Shown here: piece after piece, positions 52,458 through 60,426 of the stretch | Position numbering within the stretch: the first letter of the stretch is position 1 | How the letters are laid out: each line of letters begins with the position of its first letter | NCBI GenBank assembly: GCA_046351415.1 | Contig: JAXLYO010000002.1 | Location: 789,123-853,122 of the forward strand | Source of the DNA: JABFRG01 sp046351415 | GTDB taxonomy: Bacteria > Myxococcota_A > Polyangia > Polyangiales > Polyangiaceae | Direction: 5' to 3' | DNA: 64,000 nt | Translations under genes and position numbers: made by a program | The notes under the pieces: model-generated | Seen by the model: only the letters and a program-made list of their open reading frames with translations | Databases searched by the model: none | What the model was told of the DNA's origin: nothing

Positions 52458-55313
52458 ATGTGGTCTTCGTTCCCACTTTTCGGGAGTGCGCTCGTGCTCT
52501 GCGTCCTGCTCGCGGCGAGCTATACCTTCTTGACCGGGCTCGCGGCCGGCGCAACGGGGCGCATCCGCACCCTTTTTGCGGCGCGGCTCGGGGCCTACGC
52601 GACGGTGGGGTTCATCGCCACGGCCGTGCTCTGCCTCGCCTACGCCTTCCAGAGCCACGACTTTCGGCTTCGCTACGTCGCGGGTCACTCGGACCGCAGT
52701 ATGCCAGCCATCTACCTGCTGACGGCGCTCTGGGGTGGCCAAGACGGCTCCATCTTGTGGTGGCTCTTCCTGCTCGGCGTCTACATCTTCGTGTGCCTGA
52801 AATGGCTCGGAAAGAAGCATCTCGAGCTCCAGCCTTACGTGCTCGCCACGCTGATGGCGGTCGTCTTCTTCTTCGGCGTGCTCATGGCGTTCCCGGCCAA
52901 CCCTTTCGCGACCGGCATTTCCGGCGCCGCAAAAGACGGCGTGGGCATGAACGCCCTGCTCCAAGACTTCTACATGATCATCCATCCGCCGAGCCTGTAC
53001 ATCGGCTTCGTCGGGTGCACGATTCCCTTCGCGTTCGCGGTCGCCGCCCTCGTCACGGGAAGGCTCGGCAACGAATGGGTCCACGCCGTCCGCAAGTGGA
53101 TGCTGTTTGCATGGATGTTCCTCGGCATCGGCAACACGCTCGGCATGCTCTGGGCCTACGTCGTCCTCGGCTGGGGTGGTTATTGGGCGTGGGATCCCGT
53201 GGAAAATGCGGCTTTCATGCCGTTCCTCGTCGCGAGTGCATACCTCCACTCGGCGATGATCCAGGAGCGACGCGGCCTTTTCAAAGTGTGGAACGTGTTC
53301 CTCGTCTGCCTCACGTTCTTCATGACGATCTTCGGCACGTTTCTGACGCGCTCCGGCGCCATCGCGAGTGTCCACGCGTTCGCGCAGTCGTCCATCGGCA
53401 ACTACTTCGTCGTCGCGCTCGCGATCCTCGTTCTCGTCTGCTTCTCCCTCATCCTCTACCGCTGGCCCGAACTGCGTGATTTGCCGCTCGTCCGTCGTTT
53501 TCGTTGGGCGGCGCTTTCCGCGGGCTGGCTCGTGCTGGCCGCTGTCGGCCCCGGCATCTGGCTTCTCCTCGCCAAGTCGATGATGCCTCTCTCCGCGCGC
53601 GTCATGATCTTCGCGTTCACGTCCGGCGCGGTCGTGTATGTGGCCCTCGAAATCGTGTTCCGCCGCATGACGGCGAACATTCCCTTCGAAGAGAAGCGTC
53701 CCTCGATCGAGTCGATCTTTTCTCGCGAATTCACGTTCCTTCTGAACAACTTCGCCCTCCTCGGCTTCATGGCGTTCGTGCTCGTCGCAACGACGTTCCC
53801 GATGCTGTCCGACGCCCTCTGGGACGAAAAAGTCACGGTCGGTCCGCCCTACTACAATGCGTGGGTACAGCCGCTCGGCCTCATCATCTTCACGCTCATG
53901 GGCGTCGGCACGCTGTTCGGCTGGAAGAAGACCAGCACGAGCGCCCTCAAGCGCGCGTTCGTGGCGCCCGTCGTCGCAACGGTCCTTTGCGCGGTGCTCC
54001 ACCTCGCCCTCGGCCGCTCTCTCGGGTTTCCTGCCATCGTCTGGGGCGACGCCATCTACGAAGGCCTGCTCGGATCGAGCCTTCGCAACTTCAACGCCGT
54101 GACACCGCTCCTCGGCATGATGTGCGTGGTCTTCAACCTCGTCATCATCATCCAAGAGTTCGTGATGCTCTATCGCGCACGGGCAAAGAGCGGAGCTGGA
54201 AAGAAAACGCCCGCTTTTCTCTACTACGCGGGCCTCGTTCCGGGCTTCCTGTACACGATGGTGACGCTGCCTGCGACCTCCCGAAGGCGCTACGGCGGCT
54301 ACATCGTCCACCTCGGCCTCATCGTGATGCTCTTCGGCTTCATCGGCCAATCGTGGAACGTCAGCAAAGAGACGTCCCTCTCACCGAACCAGAGCTATCA
54401 GGTCGAGCAGTACGAAATTACGTACAAGGGTCCCCGCATGGAGGTCGACGCCACGGCGCGCATGATCTTCGCGGACGTCACGGTGAAGAAAAACGGCAAG
54501 GACCTTGGGCCTACCTCGCCCGCGAAATACATCTACAAGAAATCGCCCGAGTCGCCCGTGACGAAGCCATCGACGCTCCATACGGCACGGGACGACTTCT
54601 ATCTGGTCGTCGGAAACATCAATCCGCAGACGAAGGTGGCGGCCTTCCAGATCCACATCAACCCGCTGGTCACGTACATCTGGCTGGGGCTCCTCGTGCT
54701 TCTACTCGGAAGCTTCATCTGCCTGTGGCCGGAGCTGCAACCGAACGAATCCCGCGTGTGGCAATTCGCGCGTGGAACGGCGACAGCGACCTTCGCGACC
54801 TTCCTGGGTGTCCTCATCGCCATGATGCCGACACAGGCTTTCGCATGGCAGACGACGGGTTCGCACGTCGGCACGGTCCACATCGAGAACGAAAAGGAGC
54901 GCGAAATCTTCTCGGCCCTTCGCTGCATGTGCGGCACGTGCGCCCGTGATGCGCTTTCCTCGTGCGCCTGTGGAACGGCCGACGAAACACGAGAACGCAT
55001 CCGCGCGAAGATCGCCCAGGGAGTCTCGCGCGAGACCATTTTGAACGAATACGCCGCGGAATTCGGCACCGCTGCACTCAGCGTCCCACCGAACCAAGGC
55101 GCAACACGTGCAATCTACATGCTTCCGCTCGTCGCGGTCGTGGGCGCTGGCGCAGGGCTCGGTTTCATGCTCTTCCGCTGGCGAAAGAACGACAAGAACC
55201 GCGCGCCCAAGGTCGCTCAGGCATCCTCAGGCGACGGACAGACCGTCAAGAAGCAAGACGACTACGACGCCAGGCTCGATGAAGAGCTGAAGGACCTGGA
55301 CGGACGCGAATGA
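52458..55313 (+). CDS. ccmF: CcmF haem lyase fused to a C-terminal CcmH-like Cys domain
   Basis: 951 residues. The CcmF part (about 1-770) has some 14-15 helices, the WWD haem-handling signature GWGGYWAWDPVENA (from about 235), HPPSLYIGF and GTFLTRSGAI. After a periplasmic domain and helix, residues 815-905 form a CcmH/CcmL/NrfF-like domain: LRCMCGTC (821-828), SSCACGTADE, IRAKIAQGVSRETILNEYAAEFG, then a membrane helix. CcmF ligates haem to apocytochrome; CcmH reduces the CxxCH thiols. A single-chain fusion would couple the two steps. ATG 52458. Stop overlaps the next gene. Confidence 0.93.
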   Translation: MWSSFPLFGSALVLCVLLAASYTFLTGLAAGATGRIRTLFAARLGAYATVGFIATAVLCLAYAFQSHDFRLRYVAGHSDRSMPAIYLLTALWGGQDGSILWWLFLLGVYIFVCLKWLGKKHLELQPYVLATLMAVVFFFGVLMAFPANPFATGISGAAKDGVGMNALLQDFYMIIHPPSLYIGFVGCTIPFAFAVAALVTGRLGNEWVHAVRKWMLFAWMFLGIGNTLGMLWAYVVLGWGGYWAWDPVENAAFMPFLVASAYLHSAMIQERRGLFKVWNVFLVCLTFFMTIFGTFLTRSGAIASVHAFAQSSIGNYFVVALAILVLVCFSLILYRWPELRDLPLVRRFRWAALSAGWLVLAAVGPGIWLLLAKSMMPLSARVMIFAFTSGAVVYVALEIVFRRMTANIPFEEKRPSIESIFSREFTFLLNNFALLGFMAFVLVATTFPMLSDALWDEKVTVGPPYYNAWVQPLGLIIFTLMGVGTLFGWKKTSTSALKRAFVAPVVATVLCAVLHLALGRSLGFPAIVWGDAIYEGLLGSSLRNFNAVTPLLGMMCVVFNLVIIIQEFVMLYRARAKSGAGKKTPAFLYYAGLVPGFLYTMVTLPATSRRRYGGYIVHLGLIVMLFGFIGQSWNVSKETSLSPNQSYQVEQYEITYKGPRMEVDATARMIFADVTVKKNGKDLGPTSPAKYIYKKSPESPVTKPSTLHTARDDFYLVVGNINPQTKVAAFQIHINPLVTYIWLGLLVLLLGSFICLWPELQPNESRVWQFARGTATATFATFLGVLIAMMPTQAFAWQTTGSHVGTVHIENEKEREIFSALRCMCGTCARDALSSCACGTADETRERIRAKIAQGVSRETILNEYAAEFGTAALSVPPNQGATRAIYMLPLVAVVGAGAGLGFMLFRWRKNDKNRAPKVAQASSGDGQTVKKQDDYDARLDEELKDLDGRE

Positions 55314-56125
55314 GCAAGACCGATTCGGAGACGAAGAAGAGCTCTCCCCCTTCGAAGCCACCCACGGAAAACGCAGCGTCCGCCAAAGCGGCTCCCTCGG
55401 ACCTCGGAAACTCGCTCACGTTCATCGAAAAGAACGCGGCCATCCTGGTCGTCATGGGCTCGCTCTGCGCGGCCACGTACTTCCTGCTGGCAGAGCGCCC
55501 CGCTCTTTCCGCCCTCATTTTGGCTGCGGTGGCGCTCCTCGCGACCGTCTTCGCCCTTTGGAACAGCGTGCGCGCACTCGCCGGCGATGGTGAGCTTCCG
55601 CCCGAATTCGACGACGCGCGCTTCGAGACCATGACGTCACGGCAGCAACTACTCGATCGAAAGCAGTCGGTTCTTCGAGCCCTGAAAGACCTCGAGAACG
55701 AACGCGACATCGGGAAGATCACCGACGAGGATTTCGCCGACGTCGCCTCACGCTACCGCGAAGAAGCGAAAGCGCTGCTGCGGGAGCTCGATACGGTGAG
55801 CGACGAGCAACGACGCAAGGCCGAGGCTCTCGCGAAAAAGCACCTTCGCGCCAAGGGACTTCTTCCCAAGGAAGACGAGGACGGAATCGCATCCGCGGAA
55901 GGCGAAAGCGAAAGCGAGAAGGACACTGCACCGCCCCCGGCTGCACCAAAGTCGACCGGCCTGCCCAACGTTCCGAGTGCAGCCGTCGATGGCGGCGAGG
56001 ACGACGCGGGCGAACGCACGATGGTCGCACGGCACATTTGCCCCGCCTGTGCAGCCTCGAACGAGTTCGATGCGAAGTTCTGCAAAGCGTGCGCAAAGCC
56101 CCTCAACGTGGAGGAGGCGCGATGA
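55310..56125 (+). CDS. CcmI-like membrane protein with C-terminal zinc ribbon
   Basis: 271 residues. Two close hydrophobic helices (about 42-80), then the LLDRKQSVLRALKDLENERDIGKITDEDF region that matches the CcmI/CcmH-family helical segment after the helices, an acidic/Pro linker, and a zinc-ribbon CPAC...CKAC (251-267). CcmI chaperones apocytochrome in System I; the zinc ribbon is not usual for CcmI. Position directly after ccmF-ccmH, with a 4-base overlap, supports the assignment. Confidence 0.75.
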   Translation: MSKTDSETKKSSPPSKPPTENAASAKAAPSDLGNSLTFIEKNAAILVVMGSLCAATYFLLAERPALSALILAAVALLATVFALWNSVRALAGDGELPPEFDDARFETMTSRQQLLDRKQSVLRALKDLENERDIGKITDEDFADVASRYREEAKALLRELDTVSDEQRRKAEALAKKHLRAKGLLPKEDEDGIASAEGESESEKDTAPPPAAPKSTGLPNVPSAAVDGGEDDAGERTMVARHICPACAASNEFDAKFCKACAKPLNVEEAR

Positions 56126-57525
56126 AAGCTCTTCGCCCGCGGGCCCGCGTTTCGATGCTTTCCGCGCTCGCGCTCTCGAGTTCGTTCTTCGTGTGGTCGG
56201 GGTCGCTCGAAGCTGCCGACGCGGGAGCCCCGCGTATCGATGCCGGCGCCGCTCCCTCGTCCAAAACGACCGACGCCGGAAGAGCCGACGCGGCACCACC
56301 TTCTGCGAACATGGAGGGACCGACCGACGAATTGCCGCAAGGGCACCCGCCGGCGCACAACCACGACCCCCACGCGGGCGGTGAAGGCGGCCCCGATCCG
56401 AACGCGATTCCTCCTGACGAGAGCGAGGCCGACCCCAAGCTCCCCGACGGGTCGATCGCCATCTCGATCGTCGACGTCGCCGGAAAGCCGATGCCCGGTG
56501 TGGAAGTGACGCTCGGCATCATCGAAAACACGATCGCCAAAGGCGAGAGTCGAAAACGCGTTGCTGCCAAATCCGGAGCCGATGGTGTCGCGCGTTTCGA
56601 TCACCAGTCGGCGCAATCTTCTTTCGCCTATCGCGTCAGCGTCGTGCGGGACGGTGCGACGTTCGCTCTCATGCCCTTCCGATTGCCCGATCACGGTGGG
56701 CAGCGTGGGCTTCTTCACGTCCTGCCGGTCACGAACTCCCTCGACGTTGCACTCGTCGTCGCCCAAACGGGCCTCTTTTTCGAGGTCAAAGACGACCGCA
56801 TCCAGTTCGAGCAAGCGATTGCATTCTACAACTTTGGCAAAACAGCCTGGGTGCCGACCGACCTGCAGGTTTCTTTGCCAGCAGGCTTCACCGCGTTCAC
56901 CGCTCAGCAAGCCATGACCGACGTCGGTGTCGATGCAACCCCCACGGGTTATCGCGTGCGCGGCACGTTCACCCCAGGTCGCCACGATGTTTCGTTCAAG
57001 TTCCAGCTGCCCTACGACGCAGATCCTTCGGTGCGCTTTTCGGTCGGCCTTCCGCCGCATGTTGCCCTTGCGCGCGTCGTCTCTGGCACCGGTGGCTCGA
57101 CGCGTCTCCAGGTCGAGGGCTTTCCAGAGGCCACGGAGCAGACCGATGCCCAAGGCCAGAAGGCGCGCATCACCGAAAAGGAAGCTCGCCGCGAAGACCC
57201 GCCGCTCACCACGCTCAAGATCGCCGTCACCGACATTCCCGAACCGGGGCTCCCGAGGCGCATCGTCCAGTCGCTCGTATGGCTCCTAGGCGGCCTCATC
57301 GTCTTCTATGCCCTCTACCTCGCCGTCCTCTCCATCCGGCGCGAAGGTGATGGCAAAGCGGCCCGCAAAGGCCCTTCGAAGGCGGAAGGCGCGCGTGATC
57401 GGCAAGCTCTGTTGCAGGAACTAGAAGACCTGGAGCGGGCGCGCCAAACGGGTGACGTCGGACCCAAGACCTACGCGAAGGCGAAACACGAACTCATGCT
57501 CGCGCTCGCGCGCACCTTTGCCTGA
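56122..57525 (+). CDS. Exported protein with His-rich segment and C-terminal anchor
   Basis: 467 residues: signal peptide, Ala/Asp linker, a His/Pro patch (GHPPAHNHDPHAGG), a beta-sandwich (carboxypeptidase-regulatory-like: IAISIVDVAGKPMPGVEVTLG), further strands (VALVVAQTGLFFEVKDDRI, GYRVRGTFTPGRHDVSFKF), a membrane helix at about 400-420, and a cytosolic helix (LLQELEDLERARQTGDVGPKTY) like that in the CcmI-like gene. In an operon with ccmF. Metal binding by the His patch is a possibility only. Confidence 0.72.
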   Translation: MKALRPRARVSMLSALALSSSFFVWSGSLEAADAGAPRIDAGAAPSSKTTDAGRADAAPPSANMEGPTDELPQGHPPAHNHDPHAGGEGGPDPNAIPPDESEADPKLPDGSIAISIVDVAGKPMPGVEVTLGIIENTIAKGESRKRVAAKSGADGVARFDHQSAQSSFAYRVSVVRDGATFALMPFRLPDHGGQRGLLHVLPVTNSLDVALVVAQTGLFFEVKDDRIQFEQAIAFYNFGKTAWVPTDLQVSLPAGFTAFTAQQAMTDVGVDATPTGYRVRGTFTPGRHDVSFKFQLPYDADPSVRFSVGLPPHVALARVVSGTGGSTRLQVEGFPEATEQTDAQGQKARITEKEARREDPPLTTLKIAVTDIPEPGLPRRIVQSLVWLLGGLIVFYALYLAVLSIRREGDGKAARKGPSKAEGARDRQALLQELEDLERARQTGDVGPKTYAKAKHELMLALARTFA

Positions 57526-57973
57526 CCGAGGCGGCACCCGAAGCGGCCCTCTTCGCGCCGGAGTGCCGAGTTCGACCCCAAAAAGGAGCCCCAAGGCCTG
57601 TGGGAAGATTGCTGGCGAGGCTGTGTCCTACATGGGGGCCCCGTCCCAGGAAGTTGGGGACAAGGAGCCTCCTTTCGGCGACACCCTCGCACATGTGGGT
57701 AACTCGGCCTTTTGTCCCCGGCCTTGCCCACAGCAAGAGAAGGTCCTAACCAGATGAAACCACGAACGTAATTGGCTTTTCCCCGATCTTCACAGGCTCT
57801 ACCAATACGATCTTAAATTTCTTAAATGAGAAGATCTGAAGAAGAGCGCGCGCCCAACCCGTCGCGTTTCTTCGTCCCGTTCATCCGCATCCGTCCCTTT
57901 TCTGGGTCTCTCACGGCACACGCACCGTGTTAGCTTAGCCCGCCTACTCGCTTCGTTCTCGGCCACCTACGCC
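57526..57973. other. 448-bp intergenic region with nested inverted repeats before dnaN
   Basis: No supported protein gene. Inverted repeats: CTGTGGG (57598-57604) with CCCACAG (57727-57733), GGGGACAA (57656-57663) with TTGTCCCC (57712-57719), and GCGAGG..GTGTC (57615-57627) with GACACCCTCGC (57680-57690). Palindromes CACATGTG (57690-57697) and AAGGAGCCTCCTT near 57662. The third pair crosses the second, so alternative folds are possible. Nearer dnaN is an AT-rich stretch with GATCTT (57809-57814) / AAGATC (57831-57836). No DnaA box matching TTATCCACA was found. Confidence 0.55.
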
Positions 57974-59161
57974 ATGGAAATTACGCTCGCCAAGAAAGAC
58001 CTCCTTCGTCTCGTCACTCGCATGCAAGGCGTTGCCGAGCGCAAGAGCACGATGCCCGCGCTTTCGAGCGTGCTCCTTGCGGTCGAAGCAGACAAGACGC
58101 TCCGCCTCGCTGCGACGGACCTCTACCTTTCGCTCGTGGGACGCATTCCGGTCGACGTGACGAAGCCGGGAAGTGTGGCGGTTCCCGCGAAGGATCTCTT
58201 CGAGCGCATCAAGATGATGCCGGACGGTCCGATTCAAATCATCGCGGTTGCCGGCGCAGCAACGACGCTCAAAGCCAAAGGCAGCGCGCGCAGGTACACG
58301 CTTCGTGGCATGCCGGGCGAAGACTTCCCGCCCCTTCCGTCGCCGCAAGAAGGCGCCGCTTCGCTCTCGCTCGAGGTCGCCGTCCTGAAGGATCTCATCG
58401 ACAAGACGTACTTTTCCATCTCGACGGACGAGACGCGTGCGCATCTCAACTCCGCCCTGTTCGAGTGGGAGGGCGCCACGGTGCGCATGGTGACGACCGA
58501 CGGGCACCGTCTCTCGAAGTACGAAGCGACGGTCGAAGGCAAGCTCGCTTCGGCGACGATGCTCATTCCGCTGAAGGCCATCATGGAGCTTCGTGGGTTG
58601 TGTGACGAAGCGCTCAGCCAAGCTGCGCAAGGCGGCAACGAAGGCGCGAATCGCGAAGTGACCATCACGCAGAGCGGTGCAAGCGCGTTCTTCCAGTTCG
58701 GCTCCATGACGTTCAGCGTGAAGCTCGTCGACGCGCAGTTTCCGCCCTACGGGCAAGTGGTTCCGCAATCGAGCGACAAAGCCATCAAGGCATCGCGCGC
58801 CGAGCTCGCGAGCGCCCTTCGCGCGGTCTCCATCGCAGCAAGCGAGCGCACCGGTGGGGTGAAGGTGCAAATCGGTGCAGGGTCCATGCGTATTTCGAGC
58901 GAGTCGCCCGACTCGGGTGACGGCTTCGACGAGCTTCCGGTCGACTACGATGGCGCCGGCGTCACCATCGGCTTCAACGCCAAGTACTTCCTCGACGTCT
59001 TGGGTGCGCTCGATTCGGACACGGTCGTCCTCTCGCTGAACGGCGAGCTCGACCCTGCGGTCCTCCGCCCCGGGCAAGGCGAGGCCGACGGAAAGGGCGC
59101 CAAAGGCACGAGTGCGACCAACCGCGATTTTCTCGCGGTCATCATGCCGATGCGCATTTGA
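57974..59161 (+). CDS. dnaN: DNA polymerase III beta subunit (sliding clamp)
   Basis: 395 residues, three clamp domains. The N-terminal MEITLAKKDLLRLVTRMQGV, TDLYLSLVG, the second-domain VRMVTTDGHRLSKYE and the C-terminal NRDFLAVIMPMRI are diagnostic. There is a Gly/Lys-rich insert before the last strand. The homodimer ring tethers Pol III to DNA. ATG 57974. Overlaps recF by 4 bases; dnaA is not upstream, where a cytochrome c maturation operon lies. Confidence 0.97.
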   Translation: MEITLAKKDLLRLVTRMQGVAERKSTMPALSSVLLAVEADKTLRLAATDLYLSLVGRIPVDVTKPGSVAVPAKDLFERIKMMPDGPIQIIAVAGAATTLKAKGSARRYTLRGMPGEDFPPLPSPQEGAASLSLEVAVLKDLIDKTYFSISTDETRAHLNSALFEWEGATVRMVTTDGHRLSKYEATVEGKLASATMLIPLKAIMELRGLCDEALSQAAQGGNEGANREVTITQSGASAFFQFGSMTFSVKLVDAQFPPYGQVVPQSSDKAIKASRAELASALRAVSIAASERTGGVKVQIGAGSMRISSESPDSGDGFDELPVDYDGAGVTIGFNAKYFLDVLGALDSDTVVLSLNGELDPAVLRPGQGEADGKGAKGTSATNRDFLAVIMPMRI

Positions 59162-60303
59162 ACCAGCCTCTGCTGCCCGAAACAGCGGATGGGCAAGCTT
59201 TTCGACTGGCGAGTCTCTCGGTTCGTCACTTTCGGAATCTCGAGCACGTCGAGGCATCGTTCTCGCCGCGGCTCAACGTGTTCCATGGCGAAAACGGCCA
59301 GGGCAAGACGAACCTCCTCGAAGCCATCTACGCGCTCTGCACGTCGAAGAGTTTCCGAACGAGTGCATTCGCCGACCTCCTTCCGTTCGGCGGTCTGGGC
59401 GAGACCGTCGCGAGCGTGCGGGGGACCTTCGTGGAGGCAGGTCTCCCGCGCGAACAATCTCTGGGCCTTGCTCGCGGCAAGCGGTTGACGCGGATCGACG
59501 GAAAGAGGCCTCCATCGCTCGCGGAGTACGCTCGGAAGTCGCCGGTCGTCGTGTTCTATCCGGGAGAGATGACGCTCACGATGGGCCCATCGAGAGAACG
59601 ACGGCGTCTCCTCGATCGCGTGGGCTTCTTCACGTCACCGGGTTACGGAGCGAGTCTCGAGTCGTTTGGCACCGCGCTGCGTTCGCGTCAAAAGGTGCTC
59701 GAAACCCGTGGCGTGCACGCGAAAGACCTCGATCATTGGGAGGCACTTTGCGTCACGCACGGCCTCGCCGTGACGCGCATGCGCGAGTCCGTGATCTCCG
59801 CGCTTTCCGGTCTCACGCACGATACATTCGCGAAAGTCGCCGCGCCTGGGCTCGTGCTCACGATGGCCTACAAGCCCTCCGCGCCGCTCGGCGAAGCGGA
59901 CTATGCGGCGCGGCTCGTCGCCGACCGAGAACGCGATGCACGGAGAGGAAGCGCAGGAACCGGGCCGCATCGCGACGACCTCACGCTCGAACTTGGCGGC
60001 GCACCCGCTCGCCTCGTGGCCTCGCAGGGTCAACATCGCGCGCTCGTCCTGTCGCTGAAGGCCGCAGAGATGGGCGCGATCCGCGTGGCGCGTGGCGTCG
60101 AACCCATCTTGCTTCTCGACGATGTCTCGAGCGAACTCGATGCTGCACGCACCGAGAGCTACTTTCGCTTCCTCTCCGTACGCACGAGTCAGGTCTTTCT
60201 GACGACGACGCGCGCTTCGCTCATCCCGCGCGAACTCGCTGCGGAAGGCCAGGATCGGCGCGATTTCGAGGTTCGACAGGGGGCCATTTTCGCACCCCCT
60301 TGA
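59158..60303 (+). CDS. recF: DNA replication/repair protein RecF
   Basis: 381 residues: SLSVRHFRNLEHVEASF, Walker A GENGQGKTNLLEAI, SPVVVFYPGEMTL, GTGPHRDDL, signature ASQGQHRALVLSLKAAEM, Walker B ILLLDDVSSELD. It loads RecA at gaps with RecO and RecR. The start is a TTG at 59158 overlapping the dnaN TGA; an in-frame ATG is not present early enough, so the rare start is forced. Confidence 0.95.
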   Translation: MNQPLLPETADGQAFRLASLSVRHFRNLEHVEASFSPRLNVFHGENGQGKTNLLEAIYALCTSKSFRTSAFADLLPFGGLGETVASVRGTFVEAGLPREQSLGLARGKRLTRIDGKRPPSLAEYARKSPVVVFYPGEMTLTMGPSRERRRLLDRVGFFTSPGYGASLESFGTALRSRQKVLETRGVHAKDLDHWEALCVTHGLAVTRMRESVISALSGLTHDTFAKVAAPGLVLTMAYKPSAPLGEADYAARLVADRERDARRGSAGTGPHRDDLTLELGGAPARLVASQGQHRALVLSLKAAEMGAIRVARGVEPILLLDDVSSELDAARTESYFRFLSVRTSQVFLTTTRASLIPRELAAEGQDRRDFEVRQGAIFAPP

Positions 60304-60386
60304 ACCGGGTTTCGCGCAGCCGCGACGACGCCTGAGAGAGGCATAATAAATACTCGAAATGACTGGGGTTTCAGCGCGGTTTTGCC

Positions 60387-60415
60387 TTGCAAAAGCACCC
60401 CTGCTTGGCTAGAGT
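60387..60415 (+). promoter_or_regulatory. Candidate gyrB promoter giving a nearly leaderless mRNA
   Basis: TTGCAA (60387-60392), 17 bases, TAGAGT (60410-60415). The start of transcription would fall around 60422, only about five bases before the gyrB ATG at 60427, and no Shine-Dalgarno sequence precedes that ATG. Confidence 0.5.
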
Positions 60416-60426
60416 CCCGCCCCAGC

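Noticed and set aside
52449..54350. 633-residue minus-strand open frame under ccmF
   Set aside because: His/Glu/Arg-rich antisense translation of membrane helices, no ribosome-binding site and no domain.
57452..57757. Small plus- and minus-strand open frames in the region before dnaN
   Set aside because: No ribosome-binding site, overlapping frames on both strands equally good, and the region is dominated by inverted repeats.
57780..57973. Replication origin before dnaN
   Set aside because: AT-rich patch is short, no DnaA-box cluster was found and dnaA is not adjacent.
57944..59257. 437-residue minus-strand open frame under dnaN
   Set aside because: Antisense shadow; dnaN on the plus strand is certain.
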